Below, piece by piece: positions 1 through 5,123 of a stretch of DNA of 5,123 nucleotides. The translations under genes were made by a program, and so were the position numbers. The DNA is from Lachnospiraceae bacterium (GTDB lineage Bacteria; Bacillota; Clostridia; Lachnospirales; Lachnospiraceae), in contig JAJQCU010000147.1 of the NCBI GenBank assembly GCA_021202575.1, positions 1 through 5,123 on the forward strand, written 5' to 3'. The notes beneath the pieces are model-generated. The model did not search any database, was not told the DNA's origin, and saw nothing but the letters and a program-made list of their open reading frames with translations. Each line of letters starts with the position of its first letter. The stretch's first letter is position 1.

Positions 1-1680
1 GAGGTGGCGGACGCCACAAAGGCCTACCTGAATAATCCGGATATCACGGTGCAGGAGCTGATGCGCTATATTCCCGGCCCGGATTTCCCCACCGGCGGCA
101 TCATCTGCAATAAGGATGAGCTTCTGAATATCTATGAAACCGGCGCCGGCAAGATCAAAATCCGCGGGCGCGTCCAGGTGGAGAAGAAGAAAAATGGCCG
201 GATCAACATCGTTGTCACGGAGATTCCCTACACCATGATCGGCAGCGGCATCGCCAAATTCCTTCAGGATGTGGCTGCCCTTTCGGAGAGCAAAAAGACC
301 GCTGATATTGTGGACATCTCCAACCAGTCCTCCAAGGACGGCATCCGCATTGTCATTGAGGTCAGGCGGGACACCGACACTGAGAATTTCATCAACATGC
401 TCTACAAAAAGACCCGGCTGGAGGACACCTTCGGGGTCAACATGCTGGCCATCAAGGACGGCAGGCCGGAGGTCTTAAGCCTAAAGCAGATCATCGCCGC
501 CAACGTGGACTTCCAGTTTGAGTTCACCCGGCGCAAATATACCACGCTTTTAAATAAAGAGCTGGAAAAAAAGGAAATTCAGGAGGGCCTGATCCGGGCC
601 TGCAATGTGATCGACCTGATCATCGAGATTCTGCGGGGCTCCCGGGACCGGAACATGGCGAAAAACTGCCTGGTCAACGGAGAAACGAAGGGCATCAAGT
701 TTAAAAATAAGGGATCGGCTGTGATGGCCAGCCAGCTGAATTTCACGGAGAAGCAGGCCAACGCCATTCTGGAGATGCGCCTGTATAAGCTGATCGGCCT
801 GGAGCTGGAGGCTTTGATTAAGGAGCATGAGGAGACTCTGACCAATATTTACCGCTATGAGGATATCCTGGAAAGACGGGATTCCATGGCCCAGGTTATC
901 ATTCAGGAGCTGGAGGGCTTCAAAAAGGATTATAAAAGAGAGCGCCGCACCACCATTGAGAATGCCCGGGAGGCTGTTTTTGTGGAGAAAAAAGCGGAGG
1001 AGGCCGATATTTATGTGATGATCGACCGCTTCGGCTATATCCGCGGGGTGGATGAGGCCACCTTTGAGAGAAATAAAGAAACGGCGCTTGCGGAAAACCG
1101 TTTCGTATTTCAGTGTAAAAATACCGGCAGGGTATGTCTGTTTACGGACAAAGGGCAAATGTACACTGTCAAAGCGGAGGATATCCCCTGCGGGAAGTTC
1201 CGGGACAAGGCCCAGCCGGTGGACAATATCAGCGCCTATTCCTCCGAGAAAGAGACCATGGTGTACGCGGCGGGACAGTCGGAGATCAATCTCTACAGGC
1301 TCTGCTTTATTACGGCTCAGGGCATGGGCAAGCTGGTGGACGGCGGGGAGTTTGACGTGGCGAGGAAAAGTGTGGCGGCCACGAAGCTTCAGGAGGGAGA
1401 TTCCGTCATCAGCGTTGCAATTTATAAGGATCAGAAGCATATCGTACTGCGGTCGAAGGAGGGATATTTCCTGCGATTTTCCATGGAGGAGCTTCCGGAA
1501 AAGAAAAAAGCGGCCGTGGGCGTTCGTGTGATGAAATTAAAATCCACGGATATACTGGACGCGGTCTATTATTTGAAGTATAATGACAGCACGGTGATTT
1601 CCTATAAGGAAAAGCAAATTGATCTTTCCAGATTGAAGCTGGGAAAGAGAGATACCGTCGGCGTCAAGGTGCGCGTGTGA
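1..1680 (+). CDS. Type IIA topoisomerase subunit A, ParC/GyrA family (5' partial)
   Basis: This is the DNA breakage-reunion subunit of a type IIA topoisomerase (topoisomerase IV or gyrase), which passes one duplex through another with an ATPase partner (ParE/GyrB). The reading frame is open from base 1. The GTG at base 4 is an internal valine, because family homology continues through it. Counting GAG at base 1 as residue 1, I see IPGPDFPT (24-31), EIPY (74-77), SKDGIRIVIE (111-120), the ILEMRLYKLIGLE segment (256-268), a charged coiled-coil arm to about 315, and a C-terminal beta-pinwheel from about 337 to 559. Roughly 180 N-terminal residues, including the catalytic tyrosine and the quinolone-resistance region, lie upstream of the window. 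No GyrA-box (QRRGGKG type) is visible in the pinwheel, which favours a ParC-like role, but the paralogue cannot be fixed without the partner gene. The estimated full length, about 740 residues, fits the family. Confidence 0.95.
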   Translation, partial: EVADATKAYLNNPDITVQELMRYIPGPDFPTGGIICNKDELLNIYETGAGKIKIRGRVQVEKKKNGRINIVVTEIPYTMIGSGIAKFLQDVAALSESKKTADIVDISNQSSKDGIRIVIEVRRDTDTENFINMLYKKTRLEDTFGVNMLAIKDGRPEVLSLKQIIAANVDFQFEFTRRKYTTLLNKELEKKEIQEGLIRACNVIDLIIEILRGSRDRNMAKNCLVNGETKGIKFKNKGSAVMASQLNFTEKQANAILEMRLYKLIGLELEALIKEHEETLTNIYRYEDILERRDSMAQVIIQELEGFKKDYKRERRTTIENAREAVFVEKKAEEADIYVMIDRFGYIRGVDEATFERNKETALAENRFVFQCKNTGRVCLFTDKGQMYTVKAEDIPCGKFRDKAQPVDNISAYSSEKETMVYAAGQSEINLYRLCFITAQGMGKLVDGGEFDVARKSVAATKLQEGDSVISVAIYKDQKHIVLRSKEGYFLRFSMEELPEKKKAAVGVRVMKLKSTDILDAVYYLKYNDSTVISYKEKQIDLSRLKLGKRDTVGVKVRV

Positions 1681-1781
1681 CCCAAAACAGCGGATATCCT
1701 TCATGGAAGACAAAAAGAAACCGGCTGAAAGAACGAAGCTTCCCAGTGAACATCATAAAGTCACTTATTGGAATTCATGCC

Positions 1782-1790
1782 GGGAAAGGA
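1782..1790 (+). promoter_or_regulatory. Ribosome binding site of rsmD
   Basis: The purine run GGGAAAGGA ends six bases before the ATG at 1797. Two ATGs lie close together, at 1793 and 1797, in different frames. The second opens the RsmD frame (MRVIAG), and an in-frame TGA at 1794-1796 sits directly before it, so no upstream extension is possible. Confidence 0.7.
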
Positions 1791-1796
1791 CGATGA

Positions 1797-2378
1797 ATGA
1801 GAGTCATTGCGGGAAAGGCCAGAAGGCTGCCCTTAAAAACAGTGCCGGGGTCCGACACAAGACCCACACAGGACAGAATCAAGGAAACCCTGTTCAATAT
1901 TCTGATGCCGGACCTTCCCGGCTGTGTCTTTGTGGATCTGTTCAGCGGCAGCGGCGGAATCGGCATCGAGGCCTTAAGCCGGGGAGCGCGGAAGGCTTAT
2001 TTTGTGGAGCATTCCCCGAAGGCCATGGCCTGCATTCAGGAGAATCTGGCGTTCACCAGGCTTGCCGGACAGGCGGTGCCCCTGAAGATGGACGCGGCCG
2101 CTTCCCTGCACCATATTTTTGAAAAGGAAGTGGATATTATTTTCATGGATCCTCCCTACGGGCAGGGTCTGGAAAGACAGATGCTGACACTTTTCAGGGA
2201 CAGAAGCTTTGTGACGGAGGATACGGTTATTATTGTGGAGGCGGCTCTGGACGAGGACTTTTCCTATGTCCCGCCGCTGGGCTTTGAGGTTTACCGGGAA
2301 AAGAAATATAAAACCAACAAGCACGTCTTTATCAGGAGGGGAAGAAATGAAGAGGGCAGTTTATCCGGGCAGCTTTGA
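1797..2378 (+). CDS. rsmD: 16S rRNA (guanine(966)-N(2))-methyltransferase RsmD
   Basis: This is an S-adenosylmethionine-dependent methyltransferase that modifies G966 (E. coli numbering) of 16S rRNA during small-subunit assembly in the cytoplasm. The 193-residue length is normal for the family. Visible hallmarks are the N-terminal RVIAG (2-6), TRPT (21-24), the SAM-binding motif [20 protein letters not shown] (46-64), an acidic residue ending strand beta2 (E71), and the catalytic DPPY (118-121) typical of N2-guanine methyltransferases. The start is fixed by homology and by an in-frame stop immediately upstream. The last 32 bases overlap the start of coaD, so the C-terminal tail ([10 protein letters not shown]) is encoded by the same DNA as the CoaD N-terminus. 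The rsmD-coaD pair is widespread in Gram-positive bacteria. No promoter or terminator was evident in the 116 bases after the topoisomerase gene, so read-through from it is plausible. Confidence 0.96.
   Translation: MRVIAGKARRLPLKTVPGSDTRPTQDRIKETLFNILMPDLPGCVFVDLFSGSGGIGIEALSRGARKAYFVEHSPKAMACIQENLAFTRLAGQAVPLKMDAAASLHHIFEKEVDIIFMDPPYGQGLERQMLTLFRDRSFVTEDTVIIVEAALDEDFSYVPPLGFEVYREKKYKTNKHVFIRRGRNEEGSLSGQL
2334..2341 (+). promoter_or_regulatory. Ribosome binding site of coaD inside rsmD
   Basis: AGGAGGGG lies five bases before the ATG at 2347 and within the rsmD coding region. It fixes the coaD start, although the coaD frame stays open upstream as far as 2233. Its position suggests that ribosomes finishing rsmD could help initiate coaD. 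Confidence 0.85.
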
Positions 2379-2835
2379 TCCGCTGACCTACGGGCATCTG
2401 GATATTATCAGGCGGGCGGCTGGAATTTTTGACGAGCTGACAGTGGCGGTTTTGAATAATAACGCAAAATCTCCATTGTTTTCTGTGGAAGAACGTGTTA
2501 AGATGATTGAGGAGATGACGAAGGATATCGCCAATGTGGAGGTGGATTCCTTCTCCGGCCTTCTGGTGGATTACGCCTCGTCCCATGACATCCATGTATC
2601 TGTCAGAGGACTGAGGGCGGTCACGGATTTTGAGTATGAGCTGCAGGTCGCGCAGACCAACCGCCTGCTTTCCAGGGGGGAGCTTGACACCTTCTTTCTG
2701 ACCACCAGCCTGGAGTACGCTTACCTGAGCAGCTCTGTGGTGAAGGAGATCGCGGAGTTTCATGGGAATCTGGACCGCTGTGTGCCGGAGTACGTGGAAC
2801 AGAGATTATATGAGAAATACGGACATAAATGCTGA
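2347..2835 (+). CDS. coaD: Phosphopantetheine adenylyltransferase CoaD
   Basis: CoaD catalyses the penultimate step of coenzyme A synthesis: ATP plus 4'-phosphopantetheine gives dephospho-CoA and pyrophosphate. The protein is cytoplasmic and usually a homohexamer. The 162-residue length is typical. The nucleotidyltransferase signature is complete: [14 protein letters not shown] (4-17) with the TxGH catalytic histidine at 17, a lysine at 41 (NAKSPLF) at the substrate-binding position, [14 protein letters not shown] (85-98), and the C-terminal [10 protein letters not shown] (127-136), equivalent to the SSxxVKE nucleotide-binding segment. The start at 2347 is chosen because homology begins exactly there and a near-perfect ribosome binding site sits five bases upstream. 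The gene overlaps rsmD by 32 bases in another frame, suggesting coupled expression. A 121-base gap without a convincing terminator separates it from the next gene. Confidence 0.97.
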   Translation: MKRAVYPGSFDPLTYGHLDIIRRAAGIFDELTVAVLNNNAKSPLFSVEERVKMIEEMTKDIANVEVDSFSGLLVDYASSHDIHVSVRGLRAVTDFEYELQVAQTNRLLSRGELDTFFLTTSLEYAYLSSSVVKEIAEFHGNLDRCVPEYVEQRLYEKYGHKC

Positions 2836-2956
2836 TTTACGCAGCCGCTGAAAGGGAAGAAACGGCTTGATCGGGAACCCAGACAGCTGCGGGAAACTGC
2901 TGCAAAATAATATGTGCTAAGCTTCAATACATAAACAGGGAAGGAGTGGATACCAA

Positions 2957-3571
2957 ATGGCTTCAAGAATTGAACAGTTGATTGAGGAGATTGAGAGCTA
3001 CATTGATACCTGCAAGCCGCAGGCCTTTTCCAAGGACAATATCATTGTGGACAGGAATCATATTGAGGAGCTCCTGGACGAGCTGAAGAAGAAAACGCCG
3101 GAGGACATCAAGCGCTACCAGCGGATTGTGGCGCAGAAGGACGCGATCTTAGAGGACGCCAGGGCCAGCGCCCAGGCCCTTGTGGACAAGGCCACGATTC
3201 AGACCAATGAGCTGGTCAGCGAGCATGAGATCATGCAGCAGGCCCATGCCAGGGCCCAGGAGGTGGAGCTGATGGCCCGCCAGAAGGCGCAGGAGCTGAT
3301 CGACGCCGCCGCCATGGAGGCCAATGAAATGCGGATGGCCGCCGTGCAGTACACGGATGATCTGCTGGCCAGCATTGAGAATTTGCTGTCCCATTCCATC
3401 CAGACCACCCAGAGCCAGTATGAGAATCTGAATACCAGTCTGAATCAGTACCTGAACGTGGTCACAGCCAACCGGGAGGAGCTTCGTCCCGCCGAGGAGC
3501 ATGTGGAGGAAAAGGAGCCGGCGCCGGCGCCCGGATCTTCCACGGGGGAGATTCCGCTGGATCTGCTGTGA
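2957..3571 (+). CDS. SepIVA/DivIVA-like coiled-coil protein
   Basis: This 204-residue protein is highly charged and alanine-rich, with no membrane segment and no catalytic motif. Residues 1-65 are helical with a short break (SKDNIIVDRNHIEELLDELK, 25-44). Residues 60-165 form a long helix with coiled-coil character and several AxxxA/AQEL-like heptads. The tail (178-195) is acidic and proline-rich, ending GEIPLDLL. From memory of the family, the N-terminal block and the LVSEHEI (86-92)...ENLL (141-144) region line up with mycobacterial SepIVA, a DivIVA-like protein of cell division and envelope growth. Actinobacteria also often carry such a gene just after rsmD-coaD. Relatives are often loosely named 'ATPase' or 'ATP synthase subunit', but I see no Walker motif. 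The start has AAGGAG ten bases upstream (2941-2946). The gene is followed by a strong hairpin and is probably the last of its transcription unit. The cellular role in this organism is inference. Confidence 0.75.
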   Translation: MASRIEQLIEEIESYIDTCKPQAFSKDNIIVDRNHIEELLDELKKKTPEDIKRYQRIVAQKDAILEDARASAQALVDKATIQTNELVSEHEIMQQAHARAQEVELMARQKAQELIDAAAMEANEMRMAAVQYTDDLLASIENLLSHSIQTTQSQYENLNTSLNQYLNVVTANREELRPAEEHVEEKEPAPAPGSSTGEIPLDLL

Positions 3572-3589
3572 ATAGTAACAGGTTTTACG

Positions 3590-3615
3590 GAAAGCCGGTA
3601 GAAGTACCGGCTTTC
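3590..3615 (+). terminator. Probable intrinsic terminator after the coiled-coil gene
   Basis: A perfect inverted repeat of 11 bp (GAAAGCCGGTA at 3590-3600 and its complement at 3605-3615) encloses a GAAG loop, beginning 19 bases after the stop codon at 3571. The downstream side reads TTTCTTGTG, a modest U-rich tract that partly overlaps the stem. The stem is strong but the U-tract is imperfect, so termination may be incomplete. Confidence 0.75.
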
Positions 3616-3637
3616 TTGTGTAATAACATAATACAGA

Positions 3638-3669
3638 GGATTGCGGGGGCTTTTTTTGCGAAGCAATCC
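3638..3669 (+). other. Hairpin in the leader of the HAD gene
   Basis: GGATTGC (3638-3644) is exactly complementary to GCAATCC (3663-3669). The 18-base loop contains five consecutive Gs, a C and seven consecutive Ts. The GCAA of the right arm can alternatively pair with TTGC at 3656-3659 around a GAA loop, so two mutually exclusive folds exist. The T-run is inside the loop, not after the stem, so this is not a standard terminator. Function is unknown. Confidence 0.4.
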
Positions 3670-3720
3670 ATGGCATCATACCCTTTGCTGCTTTCATCTT
3701 AACATCAGAGGAAATACGCA

Positions 3721-4380
3721 ATGCACTCAATTTTGAAAAATAAAAAAGCCTGCCTCTTTGACATGGACGGGACGCTTCTGGACTCCATGTACGTGTGGAA
3801 GGTGGTGGACGAACAGTTTTTCGGCCTGTTCGGTATGGAGGTGCCGCCCACGCTGCAGCAGGAGATCGGCGGCATGAGCTTCACGGAAACCGCCGTATAC
3901 ATAAAGGAGAAATACCATATCTCCATGACAGGGGAGGAAATCCGGGATTTATGGAATCGGCTGGCCCGGGAGGAATACGCCCATCATGTGACTTATAAGC
4001 CCGGGGCTCGTGATTTTTTGCGCTACTGCAAGGAAAACGGGATGAAAACGGCGATCTGCACCAGCAATTCCAGAGAGCTTTTGCAGGCTGCTGACTCCAA
4101 TCTGAATTTGTCGCGTTACATCGACGTCTTTGTCACCTCCTGCGAGGTGGAGCGGGGCAAGCCCTTTCCGGACGTGTATCTGGCGGCTTCTGAGAAGCTG
4201 GGGGTGCGGCCGGAGGAGTGCCTGTGCTTTGAGGATATTCTGCCGGGAGTCTGGGCGGGACGAAACGCCGGGATGGAGGTCTGTGCCGTGGAGGATGAGC
4301 ATTCGGAAACAGACAGGCCGCAGATAAAGGAGACGGCGCAGCTTTTTATCGCGGATTATCATGAGCTGATGGCGGAATAG
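3721..4380 (+). CDS. HAD-superfamily hydrolase, phosphatase / beta-PGM-like
   Basis: This is a haloacid dehalogenase-type phosphohydrolase of 219 residues, with the C1 cap inserted after motif I (about residues 22-85). All four core motifs are present: motif I FDMDGTLLDS (13-22; nucleophile D14, acid/base D16), motif II ICTSNS (112-117; T114/S115), motif III lysine K147 in RGKPFPDVY, and motif IV FEDILPGVWAGRNAGM (170-185; E171, D172 for Mg2+). It should be an active soluble phosphatase or phosphomutase, probably acting on a small phosphorylated metabolite. The cap lacks the GxSRxxSL-type sequence of true beta-phosphoglucomutases and has GGMSFTETA (50-58) instead, so a phosphatase is more likely; the substrate cannot be read from sequence. 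The start has AGAGGAAA (3707-3714) upstream and an in-frame TAA at 3700. The gene sits behind a terminator with a 100-base leader, suggesting separate transcription. I could not find a convincing promoter. Confidence 0.92.
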   Translation: MHSILKNKKACLFDMDGTLLDSMYVWKVVDEQFFGLFGMEVPPTLQQEIGGMSFTETAVYIKEKYHISMTGEEIRDLWNRLAREEYAHHVTYKPGARDFLRYCKENGMKTAICTSNSRELLQAADSNLNLSRYIDVFVTSCEVERGKPFPDVYLAASEKLGVRPEECLCFEDILPGVWAGRNAGMEVCAVEDEHSETDRPQIKETAQLFIADYHELMAE

Positions 4381-4535
4381 AGATATTTTCGGTTTGTATT
4401 TTTGGCAAAATGTCGTTTATGCCCGGTAGATTGTTCCAATGGACATAGGAGCTGTTACAAAATAACTTATACATCTTGCACCGTCTAATACATGAATCAC
4501 AGGCCATAAAAGCCTTGCCGTAGCTTGTAAAGAAA

Positions 4536-4540
4536 AGAGG
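4536..4540 (+). promoter_or_regulatory. Ribosome binding site before the GTG start at 4551
   Basis: AGAGG within a purine-rich run (4529-4540) lies ten bases before GTG at 4551. An in-frame TAA at 4542-4544 rules out any start further upstream, so GTG is the first possible initiator of this frame. Confidence 0.6.
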
Positions 4541-4550
4541 ATAATATATC

Positions 4551-5123
4551 GTGTTTCGCCGATTATTAGGAACCGCGCAGGTCAAAAACACCTATCGTTA
4601 TATTGATACCCAGAAAAAATATGAGATTATCCGTACGGCTCTTTTATTTGGAGTGGCTCTTGCTCTGTTCGCGGGCGGGTACGCGGCGACGGAGACCAGA
4701 AACAATCTGCTGACCGTGGTCGCCATCCTGGGCTGCCTTCCGGCCAGCAAAAGCCTGGTGTCGGCCATCATGTTCTGCAGATTTCACAGCGCTTCCGGGG
4801 AGATACATCAGGCGGTGGCGGCCTTTGATGAGACACAGGACACACTGTATGACCTGGTGTTCACCACCCAGAAGGTAAATTATGTGGCTGATCATTGCTG
4901 TCTGATCGGCAATGAGCTGGTGCTTTTAGCCCAGGACAGGACTGTGGATAAGAAGGGACTGGAGGCTCATCTGCATGAAATGCTGAGGAAAGCGGGCGTG
5001 GGAAAGGTCAATATCGGTATTTTCACGGAGCTTCGCCGTTACACTGACCGGCTGAATGCGCTGGCGGCCTCGGAGCGGGCGGAATACAAGGACGCCGCGC
5101 TTTTGCTGGAATCGGTGAAGGAA
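4551..5123 (+). CDS. Conserved two-helix membrane protein of unknown function (3' partial)
   Basis: The frame opens with GTG and runs without a stop for 191 codons to the end of the window. The translation starts MFRRLLGTAQVKNTYRYIDT, a basic N-terminus. Two hydrophobic helices follow, at about 28-46 (ALLFGVALALFAGGYAA) and 52-74 (LLTVVAILGCLPASKSLV). A soluble, mixed-charge region runs from about residue 76 to the edge. Both ends of the hairpin are probably cytoplasmic, given the arginines and lysines before helix 1 and after helix 2. I see no catalytic motif and no named domain. It resembles a hypothetical membrane protein I associate with Lachnospiraceae, but I cannot assign a function. 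Coding support comes from the uninterrupted frame, codon use like its neighbours and the ribosome binding site. The preceding 170 bases (4381-4550) hold no gene; they are AT-rich, and neither a clear terminator for the HAD gene nor a convincing promoter was found. Confidence 0.8.
   Translation, partial: MFRRLLGTAQVKNTYRYIDTQKKYEIIRTALLFGVALALFAGGYAATETRNNLLTVVAILGCLPASKSLVSAIMFCRFHSASGEIHQAVAAFDETQDTLYDLVFTTQKVNYVADHCCLIGNELVLLAQDRTVDKKGLEAHLHEMLRKAGVGKVNIGIFTELRRYTDRLNALAASERAEYKDAALLLESVKE

Noticed and set aside
550..1440. A 296-codon open frame on the minus strand
   Set aside because: It lies wholly antisense to the conserved topoisomerase gene, the translation matches no family, and there is no convincing ribosome binding site. 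It is a codon-bias shadow.
1692..1699. The 8-base palindrome GGATATCC after the topoisomerase gene
   Set aside because: It is short, has no flanking structure, and similar GGATATC strings recur by chance inside coding sequence in this window.
1703..2122. A 139-codon + strand open frame starting between the topoisomerase gene and rsmD
   Set aside because: Most of it overlaps rsmD in another frame, no family is recognisable, and only its first ~30 codons lie outside rsmD. The well-supported RsmD frame explains the region.
2843..2867. A weak inverted repeat AGCCG...CGGCT after coaD
   Set aside because: A five-base stem with a 15-base loop and no T-run is not enough to call a terminator.
2908..2913. 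TAATAT as a possible -10 box before the coiled-coil gene
   Set aside because: No acceptable -35 hexamer is found at the required spacing, so a promoter is not supported.
3149..3730. A 193-codon minus-strand open frame
   Set aside because: It is antisense to the coiled-coil gene and spans the terminator hairpin. The leucine- and glycine-rich translation is what the reverse of an alanine/glutamate-rich gene gives.
4542..4547. TAATAT as a possible -10 box before the membrane protein gene
   Set aside because: It lies between the ribosome binding site and the GTG start, and TTGCCG at 4515-4520 is 21 bases away, too far for a normal promoter.
4346..4591. An 81-codon minus-strand open frame across the intergenic gap
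   Set aside because: It overlaps the end of the HAD gene and the start of the membrane protein gene, has no recognisable homology, and no ribosome binding site supports it.

Overview
The window looks like an ordinary chromosomal segment from a moderately GC-rich Gram-positive anaerobe of the Clostridia, most likely Lachnospiraceae. This placement rests on strong AGGAGG-type ribosome binding sites, the character of the proteins, and the neighbourhood: topoisomerase subunit A, rsmD, coaD, then a DivIVA-like coiled-coil protein. It is inferred from recognition of protein families, not from a database search. All convincing genes lie on the + strand.

Layout. Bases 1-1680 are the 3' three quarters of a ParC/GyrA-type topoisomerase subunit; the catalytic tyrosine region lies outside the window. 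After a 116-base gap come rsmD (16S rRNA m2G966 methyltransferase) and coaD (phosphopantetheine adenylyltransferase), which overlap by 32 bases and are probably translationally coupled. A 121-base gap leads to a 204-residue coiled-coil protein. It resembles actinobacterial SepIVA both in sequence and in its position beside rsmD-coaD. A perfect 11-bp hairpin follows it and probably ends this transcription unit. Downstream are a HAD-family hydrolase with all four motifs intact and its own leader, a 170-base intergenic stretch, and the 5' part of a two-helix membrane protein of unknown function that starts with GTG and runs off the end.

How the genes fit together. The first four are core functions: chromosome decatenation or supercoiling, ribosomal RNA modification, coenzyme A synthesis, and probably envelope or division organisation. 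They form a plausible housekeeping cluster without a shared pathway. I saw no mobile element, CRISPR array, tRNA, rRNA or defence system. The most useful second look is at the SepIVA-like protein, because its family is known mainly from Actinobacteria and clostridial members tend to carry vague 'ATPase' or 'ATP synthase subunit' labels.
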